From NCBI RefSeq assembly GCF_009649845.1, contig NZ_WJIE01000012.1:62001-126000 (forward strand): a DNA stretch of 64,000 nucleotides. The letters run 5' to 3'. Under the pieces are notes generated by a model. It was not told where the DNA came from. It did no database searches and saw only the letters and a program-made list of their open reading frames with translations. Source of the DNA: Polyangium spumosum. Lineage in GTDB: Bacteria > Myxococcota_A > Polyangia > Polyangiales > Polyangiaceae. Positions 1 through 7,569 of the stretch are shown one piece after another; position 1 is the stretch's first letter, and the number at the start of each line of letters is the position of its first letter. Position numbers and translations under genes: made by a program.

Positions 1-41
1 GCGCCTCGGTCTCGTTCGGCTCGAGGTCCATGGTCAGGCCG

Positions 42-1538
42 TTACTGGCACTTCTGCGTGAAATCGCAAGGATCGCCGCCCGCCGCCGTCACGAGCAGGC
101 TGTACTGCGTGCACGTCCCCTGGGCCCCGAGCTTGCGGTAGACGCGCACGTAGTACTTCGTCGAGTTGTCGTTGCAGTGCGTGGGCTGCGCCCCGGTGTT
201 GGAGCAAGGCGCCTCGCCCTGGAGCCCGTCGGCCGACTTGCCGTCGACGCACCAGTCGTACGACGTGATCCCCACCCCGCCGCCCGCGGGCGTATCCGTG
301 CACGCGTCGCCGCGGATCACGTCGATCACGAACTCGTCGTTCGGCGTCGGCGACACGAAGTCGATGCTCACGTGGTACGAGTTCGTCACGTTGCCCTCGG
401 CCGTGTCGACCGTGTCGAACGACCACACGTCGACGTCACCCGCGCCCCCGAGCGTGCCCGTGATCGTGATGCTGCTCCCGCTCGTGTCGCTCACGCTGCC
501 CGCGGGCGTCGCGTTCATGCAGAGGTCGTTCGGCTCGCCCATCTCGACCGGACACGTGCAGCCGTCCGCGATGGGGCCGGGCGGGTAGGCGGACCAGCCG
601 GGCTCGCACGGGCCGAGCTCGCACTTGCCTTGCTCGCTGCAAGCCCACGACGCGTGCGGCGGCACCGGCCCCTCCGCGCTGCAGAGCTCGTTCGGCTCGC
701 CCTCGTCGATCGCCCCGTCGCAGTCGTCGTCGATGACGTTGCACGCCTCGGCCGCGGGGACCTTCGCCGTGCAGCCCTCGAAATTCCCCGACTCGCCGTT
801 GCACGTCTCGACGCCCACGCAGGTGCCGAACTGGTTCGAGTTCGAGCAGCCCTTCTCGACGCCGTCCCGCTTCTCGTCGCACCGGCACGAGAACGGCACG
901 TTGGGCACGCAGAACTTGTAGGCCTGCCCCGGCGGCGGCTTGGTCGTCCCCGCGTCGGGTGCGCCGCCGCCCGCGCCTCCCGCGCCTCCCTCGCCGCCCG
1001 CGCCGCCGCCGCCCGCGTCGTCCCCCGCGCCTGCGTCCGGCACCTCGCCGCCCTGCGTCGGCGGATACTTCGCGCCTTCCATGCACGTGAAGCCGTTCGG
1101 GCACTCGCCGTCCGTCGTGCAATCTCGCGCGCAGAACTTGTCTCCCGCCGGCGCCGTCAAGCACGCGTCCGAGGGGTTCGAGCATTGCAGGAACGTGACG
1201 CACGGCCGGCACTGGGCGCCGAGGTCGGGCACGCAGATCGAGTCGCCGTTGATGATCGCGCAGTACGTGCCGTCGGGACAAGCGGGCGGGCAAGGCACCA
1301 CGCAGTACTTGTTCGGGCCGACGTTCGTGCACTCGCCCTGCTCGCAAGGCGTGTCGTCGTCACAAGGGCCGCCGATCTGGCCCGGAGGAATCCCTCCGCC
1401 GCCCTCGCCGCCCGCGCCGCCGCTGGCGGCGCCTCCCGTGGGTTCGACGTGATTGCCCTGCGCGCACGCCGCGAACAGCGCGGCGACGAACGACCCGATC
1501 AAGACGATCCGCCCATGGTAACGGTGCCCCAAGCTCAT
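42..1538 (-). CDS. Cys-rich secreted lipoprotein with putative metal-binding motif
   Basis: About 498 residues. The start at 1538 (MSLGHRYHGR) gives a signal peptide with a lipobox ending LFAAC (Cys about residue 25); longer in-frame starts add only charged sequence, and a GAGGAG lies upstream. After the lipid Cys comes a Gly/Ala/Ser linker, then many paired cysteines in the DDDTPCEQGEC and CVPDLGAQCRPC style, a second Gly-rich spacer, and a CNVIDDDCDGAIDEGE segment that matches the MopE-like 'putative metal-binding motif' common in myxobacterial surface proteins. The C-terminal 150 residues look like a beta-sandwich (pre-peptidase-like; DVDVWSFDTVD). Divergent from the L,D-transpeptidase gene at 1695. 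Function unknown; probably displayed on the outer membrane. Confidence 0.8.
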   Translation of the reverse strand: MSLGHRYHGRIVLIGSFVAALFAACAQGNHVEPTGGAASGGAGGEGGGGIPPGQIGGPCDDDTPCEQGECTNVGPNKYCVVPCPPACPDGTYCAIINGDSICVPDLGAQCRPCVTFLQCSNPSDACLTAPAGDKFCARDCTTDGECPNGFTCMEGAKYPPTQGGEVPDAGAGDDAGGGGAGGEGGAGGAGGGAPDAGTTKPPPGQAYKFCVPNVPFSCRCDEKRDGVEKGCSNSNQFGTCVGVETCNGESGNFEGCTAKVPAAEACNVIDDDCDGAIDEGEPNELCSAEGPVPPHASWACSEQGKCELGPCEPGWSAYPPGPIADGCTCPVEMGEPNDLCMNATPAGSVSDTSGSSITITGTLGGAGDVDVWSFDTVDTAEGNVTNSYHVSIDFVSPTPNDEFVIDVIRGDACTDTPAGGGVGITSYDWCVDGKSADGLQGEAPCSNTGAQPTHCNDNSTKYYVRVYRKLGAQGTCTQYSLLVTAAGGDPCDFTQKCQ

Positions 1539-1694
1539 CGGACGGCGCCTCCTCGACGACACGAACCTGCCCCGACGCGGGTGGCCCAAAATGGCTCTTC
1601 CCTCCCGCGCAGAGGGCTCCGCCAGGTTAAATGTTTTGCACACCGGGCGTCAAACGCGTAACTGGGAACTCGCCACGGCTCTGCCGCCCCCGCC

Positions 1695-3308
1695 ATGACT
1701 CGCGCCCCTGCTCCCAGGCCCCCCGCGTTCGTCCACGGTGCGCCGTGCGCGGGCCTCGTCGCCCTCGCAGCGCTTTCGGGGTGCACGAGCGCCAAGACCG
1801 AGCCGACGCCGAGCCCGAGCCCCGCCGCAGAGCTGATGCCCCCGGCGCCCCCCGCCGCCGCCCCCGCGCCCGCCCCCGCTTCGGCGTCCGCTGCCGCCGC
1901 ACCCGCACCCGCGCCTGCCCCCGCGCCCGCGGCGCCGCGTATCTGGTCGAAGGGTCGTTTCGCCTGGATTCACCCCCAGCCCGGCGCGAGCCGCGCCTGG
2001 CTCGGCTACCTCGCCCTCGGCAGCTCCGTGCCGCTCAAGGGCGGCAGCGTCGAGGCCGCGCAGGTCAAGGGCTTCGGCGGCTGCGACGCCTGGTACGCCG
2101 TCGAGCCGCGTGGTTACGTCTGCGCCGGCGCCGCCGCGACGATCGACGAAAAAGACCCGGCCGTGGTCATCCTGCGGCGCGACGCGGCCGACGTGAGCTC
2201 GCCCTGGCCCTACCAGTACGGCGAATCCATCGGCGCCCCGCGTTACGACCACATCCCCACGCGCGCCGAGCAACAGGCCGTCGAATGGGACCTCGAGCGC
2301 CACGAGGCCAAGGTCGAGAAGGCCCGCGCCGCCGCCGGGGATCCCGAGGCGATCGCCGCCATCGACAAAGCCCTCGTCGGCGTCGACCTCGCCCCCGCCG
2401 GCGAAGGCCCGCCCGAGCTCTTGCCGTTCGGCCCACTCGTGCGCGAAGCGCGCAGGTCGGTCCAGCTCGGCTCGACGATCGCCTTCGTGCGCTCGTTCGA
2501 ATCCGGCGGCCGCACCTTCGTGCTCACGGCCGACCAGGCGATCATCCCGAAAGATCGCATCAAGCTCTACCCACGCTCGACGTTCCACGGCGTCACACTC
2601 GGCGAGGACGTCAAGCTCCCGCTCGCCTTCTTCCGCCAGAAGCCTCGCGCGAAATGGAAAACGGGCGACGACGGGAAGCTCGTGAAGACCGACGAGACCT
2701 TCCCGCGCCTCGGCTGGGTCGGCCTCACCGGCGCGAGGATCGAGCAGGACGGCAAAACGTTCGTCGAGACGAAGGAGAGCGGCGTGTACGTCCTCGCCGA
2801 GGACGCGCAGATCGTCGAGGCCGTCACCGAGGCGCCGTGGCTCAAAGCCAAGGACCCATCGACGAGCAAATGGGTCGACGTGCGGGTCCTGAATGGGACG
2901 TTCGTGGCTTACGAGGGCCTGCGCCCGGTGTACGCGACGATGATCTCCCCGGGCCGCGGCGGCGTCCCGTATCCGGGGATCGATCCGCTGAAGACCGCGT
3001 CCACGCCCGTCGGCCTCTTCCGCGTCGACGGCAAGTTCCGCACGGCGTCGATGGTCTCGAGCTCCGACGAGAACCTCGTGCACGCCGAGGTGAACTGGGT
3101 CCTGAACTTCAGCGGCCCCCACGCGCTGCACGGCGCCTACTGGCACGACGCCTGGGGCGAGCCGAAGAGCGGCGGCTGCGTGAACCTCGCGCCGATCGAC
3201 GCGAAATGGGTCTTCGACTGGACCGACCCTTCGGTGCCGGAGGGCTGGCACGGCATGCGCGCCGTGAAGGAGTTCGGGCAGAGCACGATCGTGCGGATCC
3301 GCCGGTAG
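1695..3308 (+). CDS. L,D-transpeptidase (YkuD) lipoprotein
   Basis: 537 residues. The N-terminus has a lipoprotein signal (AALSGC) followed by a Pro/Ala-rich tether of about 60 residues, which would anchor the enzyme to a membrane while reaching peptidoglycan. The C-terminal 130 residues carry the YkuD catalytic signature: His residues in HALHGAYWHD, then SGGCVN with the nucleophilic Cys at residue 495. The family forms 3-3 crosslinks in peptidoglycan or attaches proteins to it in the periplasm. The middle 300 residues (about 70-370) are unassigned. The gene is monocistronic, with a structured repeat directly after its stop. Start chosen at the ATG preceding the signal peptide. Confidence 0.88.
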   Translation: MTRAPAPRPPAFVHGAPCAGLVALAALSGCTSAKTEPTPSPSPAAELMPPAPPAAAPAPAPASASAAAAPAPAPAPAPAAPRIWSKGRFAWIHPQPGASRAWLGYLALGSSVPLKGGSVEAAQVKGFGGCDAWYAVEPRGYVCAGAAATIDEKDPAVVILRRDAADVSSPWPYQYGESIGAPRYDHIPTRAEQQAVEWDLERHEAKVEKARAAAGDPEAIAAIDKALVGVDLAPAGEGPPELLPFGPLVREARRSVQLGSTIAFVRSFESGGRTFVLTADQAIIPKDRIKLYPRSTFHGVTLGEDVKLPLAFFRQKPRAKWKTGDDGKLVKTDETFPRLGWVGLTGARIEQDGKTFVETKESGVYVLAEDAQIVEAVTEAPWLKAKDPSTSKWVDVRVLNGTFVAYEGLRPVYATMISPGRGGVPYPGIDPLKTASTPVGLFRVDGKFRTASMVSSSDENLVHAEVNWVLNFSGPHALHGAYWHDAWGEPKSGGCVNLAPIDAKWVFDWTDPSVPEGWHGMRAVKEFGQSTIVRIRR

Positions 3309-3315
3309 CGTCGCG

Positions 3316-3417
3316 CCGGGGCTTCACCCCGGACCCGACGAGGGGCTGTCCGCCCCTCGACCCGGACCAGGGCAAGCCCTGGACCTCTGGTGCATCGACC
3401 GCGTTGCGGTCGATGCA
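3316..3417 (-). repeat. structured palindromic dispersed repeat, copy 1
   Basis: Lies between the convergent transpeptidase and reverse transcriptase genes. Read on the minus strand it has four hairpins in order: a perfect 12-bp stem with 3-nt loop (3391-3417, stem arm tgcatcgaccgc), ccagggcttgccctgg (3367-3382), a ggggcggacagcccc-type stem (3342-3355), and a ccgggg...ccccgg stem (3316-3332). A 46-nt block (3342-3387) is identical to 30164-30209 in opposite orientation. Could act as a bidirectional terminator or be a REP-like mobile repeat. Confidence 0.75.
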
Positions 3418-3425
3418 AAGGGAGT

Positions 3426-5108
3426 TCAGCGGGGGATTTCGAGGAAGGCCTTCGCGAGTTGCATCGCCCGCTCCGGGTCCACCATGTTCAGGTAGGCGAT
3501 CTTCCCCTGCAGGTACGCCTCGAAATGGGGGATGTTCTCGCGGTTCTGCGTAGCGAGGCCGGTCTTCTTCGCGGCGTGCAGGATCGCGCGGAGCTTGCGG
3601 ACCTCCTCGCGCGGCATCCCGAGTTTGTCGTTCACCACGATCCCGGTGACCTCTTGCCGGCCGCCGGCGTGTTGCACACGACCCTTCTTCGGGTTGATGG
3701 CGAAGCCCTCCTCCTGCACGATGTGCCGCACCCGCGCGAGCAGGATCCCGAGGTCGCTCCGGCCCTTCTTCTGGCCACCCTTGCCGTCGTCGATGAGCTC
3801 GTTCGCCGCGGAGAACGTGAGGTCGTCGGCGTACCGCGTGTACGTCCAGCCCATCTTCCGCGTCATGCCCGTGAGGCGCCGATCGAGCTTGCGGGCGACC
3901 AGGTTCGATATCGCCGGGCTCGTGCACGCGCCTTGCGGCAGCCCGCGCTCGCCGACGGCCACCCAGTACGTCGTGCCGTCGTAGACGACCTTGCGCCGCG
4001 GCGACTCCGTGCAGAGCAGCGCGAAGATCGTGGCCACGGCGGGTGAATACCCGATCGATACGAAGAGCCCGCGGACGCGGCCGAACGTGATCGTCGGGAA
4101 GAAGTCCGACAGGTCGAGGTTCACCACCGTCCCCCGCCCGAGGTGCGCTCGCGCATTCGTCACCGTCGAGCGGCCCTTGACGAACCCGTGCGCCTCGCTC
4201 TCCACCGAGAGCTTCGCGAGCACGTTCTGGAGGATCCATTGCTGCACCTTCGCGAGCGCCTCGTGCGGGGCCGAGAGCAGGCGCATGCCGCCCGAGCGCT
4301 TCGGCACCTCGAAGTACACGTAATGCGGCTTCTCGACCGCGTCGTTGTGGTAGCAGAGCCAGCGCAGGCGCGGGATCGGAAGCGCGAGGGCCTTCGCGAC
4401 CTCCGCGGGCGTCGACAGCAGGGGCAAACCCTGCTTCTGCAGCGCCTCGACGTTCGCGCGACGATCCCCGAGGCTGCCGGACACGCCGCGGCCGAGGAAG
4501 ATGATGTCCTCGGCGCGCCGCCTGGCGACGTCCTCGGCGCGCTTCTTCTTGCGCTCGGCGGCGAGGCGCTTCTTCTCGGCCTTGCGCTCGGCCTTCTGGC
4601 GACGGAGCTCCTCGATCGCCTCGTCGGCCTTCTTGCGGGCCACGACGGTCGCCATACTCGCGGCCTCGTGGTGCTTGAGCCAGAGATCACCGACGCGGTG
4701 GATCTCCTCGATCTGCGGCTCCGTGAGCAAGCCGCGCAGGATGAGGCCTCGATCGATCAGCGCCGTGCGCTCGTCGCTCTGCGGCGGGATCGTGTCCACG
4801 CGCCCGATCCACGCCGTCTGGTACGGGTTGATCTTGAGCGCGCGCTTGCGCATCTCGTCCGCCGACAAACCGAGGATCCCCGACGTGTCGTACGGGTCCT
4901 TCGGCTTCGGTTTGTCTTTTTTCTTCGCAGGCGTCGCCGCCGCGGCAGGCGCGGGGTTCGTCGTGGTGAACGTCGCGACCGCGCCGCCCGTCGTCGTCGA
5001 CTTCGTCGACCCCGCCTGCGGTTTGTCGCCCTGATCGTTTTTCCCGGGCTCGCCCTCGCCGGGTTTGCCGGTGCCGATGAAGGACTTGACTTTGTCCCAG
5101 AAGCCCAC
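3426..5108 (-). CDS. ret: retron reverse transcriptase
   Basis: 560 residues, GTG start at 5108 with GGGAG 5 nt upstream. It makes the branched RNA-DNA hybrid (msDNA) by priming from a 2'-OH of its own msr RNA. Visible signatures: NARAH at 318-322 (the retron NAxxH motif), NLDLSDFF with D332 and D335, LPQGACTSP, the catalytic YADD at 426-429, and VTG at 487-489 (retron msr-recognition region). There is no maturase/HNH tail, which argues against a group II intron RT. The N-terminal 210 residues are extra: a Lys/Pro/Ala-rich low-complexity stretch (20-72), a helical part, and a strongly charged helix (about 157-200) likely to be a coiled coil or nucleic-acid binder. Last gene of the retron operon, directly after msr-msd; an RT with long N-terminal extension resembles the myxobacterial Mx162/Sa163 enzymes. 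Confidence 0.95.
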   Translation of the reverse strand: MGFWDKVKSFIGTGKPGEGEPGKNDQGDKPQAGSTKSTTTGGAVATFTTTNPAPAAAATPAKKKDKPKPKDPYDTSGILGLSADEMRKRALKINPYQTAWIGRVDTIPPQSDERTALIDRGLILRGLLTEPQIEEIHRVGDLWLKHHEAASMATVVARKKADEAIEELRRQKAERKAEKKRLAAERKKKRAEDVARRRAEDIIFLGRGVSGSLGDRRANVEALQKQGLPLLSTPAEVAKALALPIPRLRWLCYHNDAVEKPHYVYFEVPKRSGGMRLLSAPHEALAKVQQWILQNVLAKLSVESEAHGFVKGRSTVTNARAHLGRGTVVNLDLSDFFPTITFGRVRGLFVSIGYSPAVATIFALLCTESPRRKVVYDGTTYWVAVGERGLPQGACTSPAISNLVARKLDRRLTGMTRKMGWTYTRYADDLTFSAANELIDDGKGGQKKGRSDLGILLARVRHIVQEEGFAINPKKGRVQHAGGRQEVTGIVVNDKLGMPREEVRKLRAILHAAKKTGLATQNRENIPHFEAYLQGKIAYLNMVDPERAMQLAKAFLEIPR

Positions 5109-5178
5109 GGCAACTCCCGCTAGATCGAGGTTGCAACCACACGCATCACCCGAGCGTTCGGGCGCGTGATGGATCCAT

Positions 5179-5222
5179 CGTTCGACGCGCCGTCCAGCCC
5201 TCCAAGGAAGCCCGTCCGCCCG
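5179..5222 (-). repeat. retron a2 inverted repeat
   Basis: 44 nt at the 3' end of the retron RNA; complementary to a1. Begins on the plus strand with cgttcgacgcgc and ends with ccgtccgcccg, both blocks also found in reverse complement in a1. The a1/a2 duplex brings the branch G next to the start of the reverse-transcription template. Confidence 0.88.
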
Positions 5223-5254
5223 ACTACTCGCCTAGGACCACGACCGATCACCGA

Positions 5255-5326
5255 GGCCCTAGGCCCCCTACCTGCATCCAGACCCATGGGTCCGCTGAGT
5301 GGATGCAGGTTGGGGGCTTTAGGGCC
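5255..5326 (-). other. msd hairpin with palindromic apical loop
   Basis: Arms 5255-5280 and 5300-5326 pair along about 26 bp, interrupted only by a small internal loop (agg versus aaag side) and one mismatch. The 19-nt apical loop (5281-5299) starts with the perfect 12-nt palindrome gacccatgggtc (5281-5292). This would be the double-stranded part of the msDNA. Confidence 0.85.
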
Positions 5327-5399
5327 CAAAGAACATCGGGCGCGGGGACGCATGGGGGAACGAACTCCGCCACGGCGGAACGCCGCAGCATGGTGGGCT

Positions 5400-5445
5400 C
5401 GGGCGGACGGACCTCCTTGCAAGGCTGGACGCGAGCGCGTCGAAC
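5400..5445 (-). repeat. retron a1 inverted repeat
   Basis: 46 nt at the 5' end of the retron RNA, starting 15 nt after the stop of the SWIM-protein gene. Pairs with a2 at 5179-5222; differs by a 3-nt insertion (tcg) and four mismatches. Confidence 0.88.
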
Positions 5446-5460
5446 GAGACGACAACATTT

Positions 5461-7569
5461 CTACAACGATTTCCTACCCAAAAGCCAGGCCAGACAGAGC
5501 ACCGACGCGCGTTCGGCGCGGAACCGATCCGCGATGCGCTTCACCTCCGCGAGCACGTCGGGCGGCAACGCGAGCCGCTCTTCCACGGTATCGCTCGGGC
5601 TCCTCGTCGTGAGCGCGCGCGCGAGCGTGGCGTCCGCCATCGAGATCGCATTCGTCCACGATCGCGCCGACTGGATCTGCGGCATGGCCACGTCCCACGC
5701 CTCCTCGAGCACCCGCGACACGGTGGTGTTCTTGCGATTCGCCACCTTGCGGAGGTCATTGAGGATTGTGATCGGGATGGAAAAGCCCTCGCCCGACGAC
5801 CACTTCGACACCTTCGGCGGCTCGGGCGCGGGCTCGGGCGCTCGCATCTGCGGGAGGGCCCGGCTCGAGAGGACCATCTTGAGCGCCAGCAAATGCCGGC
5901 AAGGCCCGGCGCGCAGGCCACTCTTGTAGAAGTACGAGCACGAGCACTTCGCCTTCTTGATCGCGAGGTCCTCGTCGAAGATCGCCTCGCACCCCGTGCC
6001 CTTGGCCTTGCCGACGACCGCGCGCCGGCCGTCCGCGAGCAGCTCGTCCCGATCGATCGTGACCGCGTTTGTCCTGACCATCGCGCGGCCCTCGACGAGC
6101 TCCGGATGCTCGGGCCCGATGAGCGCCTCGCTCAGCACGGAAGGCATCACCTGCCGGTAACGATAGACGCGATCGGCGTGGTCGTAGATGAGCTGCCCGC
6201 GCTTCGCGAGCGCGTGCAGCGCGGGCACGAGGTTCTCCTCGGAGGCGCCCGTCGCCGCGGCGATCGCCGGTAAGGTCGCGCGTTGCTCGCTCTGGAGGAA
6301 CCTGTCCGCCTGCTGCATGGTGCGCACGTCCGGCTCCCACGCGCCCGCGAGCAGATCGAGCCCCGAGCCGCTCGTCCAATCGTTGGTGGTCCAGCCGCTC
6401 AGCGCGAGCACGAGGCGCATGTCGCCCATGTGCGCGATCCAGATGCTCGGCAGGCCCGATCCGAGCAGCCGCACCTCGACGCGCTCGCAGAGCGGCAGCA
6501 CGCGAGCGAGCGCGAAGAGCCGCCGCCGGCCCCAGATCTTCACCTCCTCGGTCCGATCGTGCACCGAGGGCGCCGAGCGATACGGCCCGAGCTTGCCGCT
6601 CGATCCATCGCCGCCGATCTCCAGCCCGCCGTCGTAGACCGGCCCGCGCGACGGGATCTCGATCCCCCACGGATCGAGGATGATCTTCGGCGCCTTGCCC
6701 GGCGTGAGCACGAAGCGGATGCAACGCGGCCCGCTCTTCTCGCGGTGGCGCTTCAGGTGCGCGAGCATCGCGTACACGACCTCGACGGGCAGATCCACGC
6801 GGCGGCTCGGCAAGCACGTCGAGGCCTGGATCTGGCCGAAGCCCCGCAGCCACGAGGGAGGCAGGTCGATCTTCTCCTCGCGGTAGTCCGCCAAACCCTC
6901 GACCTTCACGTCGAAGCCGGCCGGATCCACCGAGAGGCGCGTCTTGCGGTAGCTGCGCAGCGTCTGGAAATGCTCGTAGAGCGCGATCGAGTAGTCGACG
7001 TTCGTCGTGCCGAGCCCCGCCTCCTGCGCGCCCACGAACGAGCCGCGGTCCACGGACAAACAGCCGTAGCTCGACTCGTCCTTGGAGAAACACTCGAAGA
7101 AGACGACATCGGGCGCCACGGTCACGACCGGATCACAAGGCACGAGGTGGCGGAAGAGCTCGGGATCGTTCCGCGCGAGCTCGTTCGCCCACTTGACGCG
7201 CGCGTCCCAGTAGAGCCGATGCATCTTGCGGAAGTCTTTGTCCAGGTTCGGCGGGATCGGCTCCTTCGCGAGCCGCGCCATCTCGGCGCGCTTCGCCTGG
7301 TCGAAGAACTGCGCCTTGAGCTCTCGCTCGCGCTCCTCCTCGGCCTTTTTCCACGCCTGGTACGCGGTCTTGTCCTTCTTCCGGAACTTGAGGTCGCCGA
7401 CGACCACGTCGTGCAGCGCGCTCATCGCCTCGCGGAAGCGGATCGCGTCCTTGAGCTCGGCGTCGAAGAAGGTCTTCGGCCGCGCGAGGTTCGGAGAGAA
7501 ACGCACGAGCAGGCTCTGCGCCGCCCCGAGCACGCCGCTCTTGCCCAGATAACGGAGATCGACGTTCAC
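5461..7569 (-). CDS. retron accessory protein with winged-helix and SWIM zinc finger
   Basis: 702 residues. GTG start at 7569 overlaps the HEAT-gene stop (GTGA) and has a strong GGAGGAG upstream. A SWIM zinc finger of the CxCx(n)CxH type is present: C542, C544, C557, H559. SWIM domains bind nucleic acid or partner proteins. About 60-100 residues before it, a segment beginning RFLQSEQRATL and ending RVYRYRQ reads as a winged helix. The first 200 residues include a charged helix (KKAEEERERELKAQ). The last 110 residues look like a ribbon-helix-helix or helical end (FSIPITILNDLRK). No nuclease, ATPase or transmembrane motif seen. Placed between the HEAT gene and msr-msd; WH-SWIM plus HEAT is, as I recall, the partner pair of type XIII retrons. 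Likely the msDNA-binding or effector subunit (inference). Confidence 0.88.
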   Translation of the reverse strand: MNVDLRYLGKSGVLGAAQSLLVRFSPNLARPKTFFDAELKDAIRFREAMSALHDVVVGDLKFRKKDKTAYQAWKKAEEERERELKAQFFDQAKRAEMARLAKEPIPPNLDKDFRKMHRLYWDARVKWANELARNDPELFRHLVPCDPVVTVAPDVVFFECFSKDESSYGCLSVDRGSFVGAQEAGLGTTNVDYSIALYEHFQTLRSYRKTRLSVDPAGFDVKVEGLADYREEKIDLPPSWLRGFGQIQASTCLPSRRVDLPVEVVYAMLAHLKRHREKSGPRCIRFVLTPGKAPKIILDPWGIEIPSRGPVYDGGLEIGGDGSSGKLGPYRSAPSVHDRTEEVKIWGRRRLFALARVLPLCERVEVRLLGSGLPSIWIAHMGDMRLVLALSGWTTNDWTSGSGLDLLAGAWEPDVRTMQQADRFLQSEQRATLPAIAAATGASEENLVPALHALAKRGQLIYDHADRVYRYRQVMPSVLSEALIGPEHPELVEGRAMVRTNAVTIDRDELLADGRRAVVGKAKGTGCEAIFDEDLAIKKAKCSCSYFYKSGLRAGPCRHLLALKMVLSSRALPQMRAPEPAPEPPKVSKWSSGEGFSIPITILNDLRKVANRKNTTVSRVLEEAWDVAMPQIQSARSWTNAISMADATLARALTTRSPSDTVEERLALPPDVLAEVKRIADRFRAERASVLCLAWLLGRKSL

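Larger units (their letters stand above)
5179..5445 (-). ncRNA. msr-msd: retron msr-msd RNA (template and primer for msDNA)
   Basis: Lies between the SWIM-protein stop (5461) and the RT start (5108). Flanked by long inverted repeats a1 (5400-5445) and a2 (5179-5222): 40 of 44 positions pair, with one 3-nt bulge in a1. Just inside a1 the transcript reads cgcccgagcccacc, so the branching guanosine is probably the G of AGC at 5398. The msr part holds GC-rich stem-loops near 5365-5388. The msd part has a long hairpin at 5255-5326. Branch G to a2 spans about 177 nt; I infer a DNA of roughly 100-120 nt, shorter than Mx162, but ends cannot be read from sequence. Confidence 0.9.

Noticed and set aside
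1-31. Possible start of another minus-strand gene (ATG at 31)
   Set aside because: Only ten codons lie in the window and the ribosome-binding site is weak; not enough to support a gene.
30-1661. Long plus-strand open frame opposite the first lipoprotein gene
   Set aside because: Arg/Ala-rich product typical of antisense frames in high-GC DNA; the minus-strand frame has a signal peptide and ordered cysteines.
3426-5108. Group II intron reverse transcriptase
   Set aside because: No maturase or HNH domain; NAxxH and VTG motifs and adjacent a1/a2-flanked RNA identify a retron.
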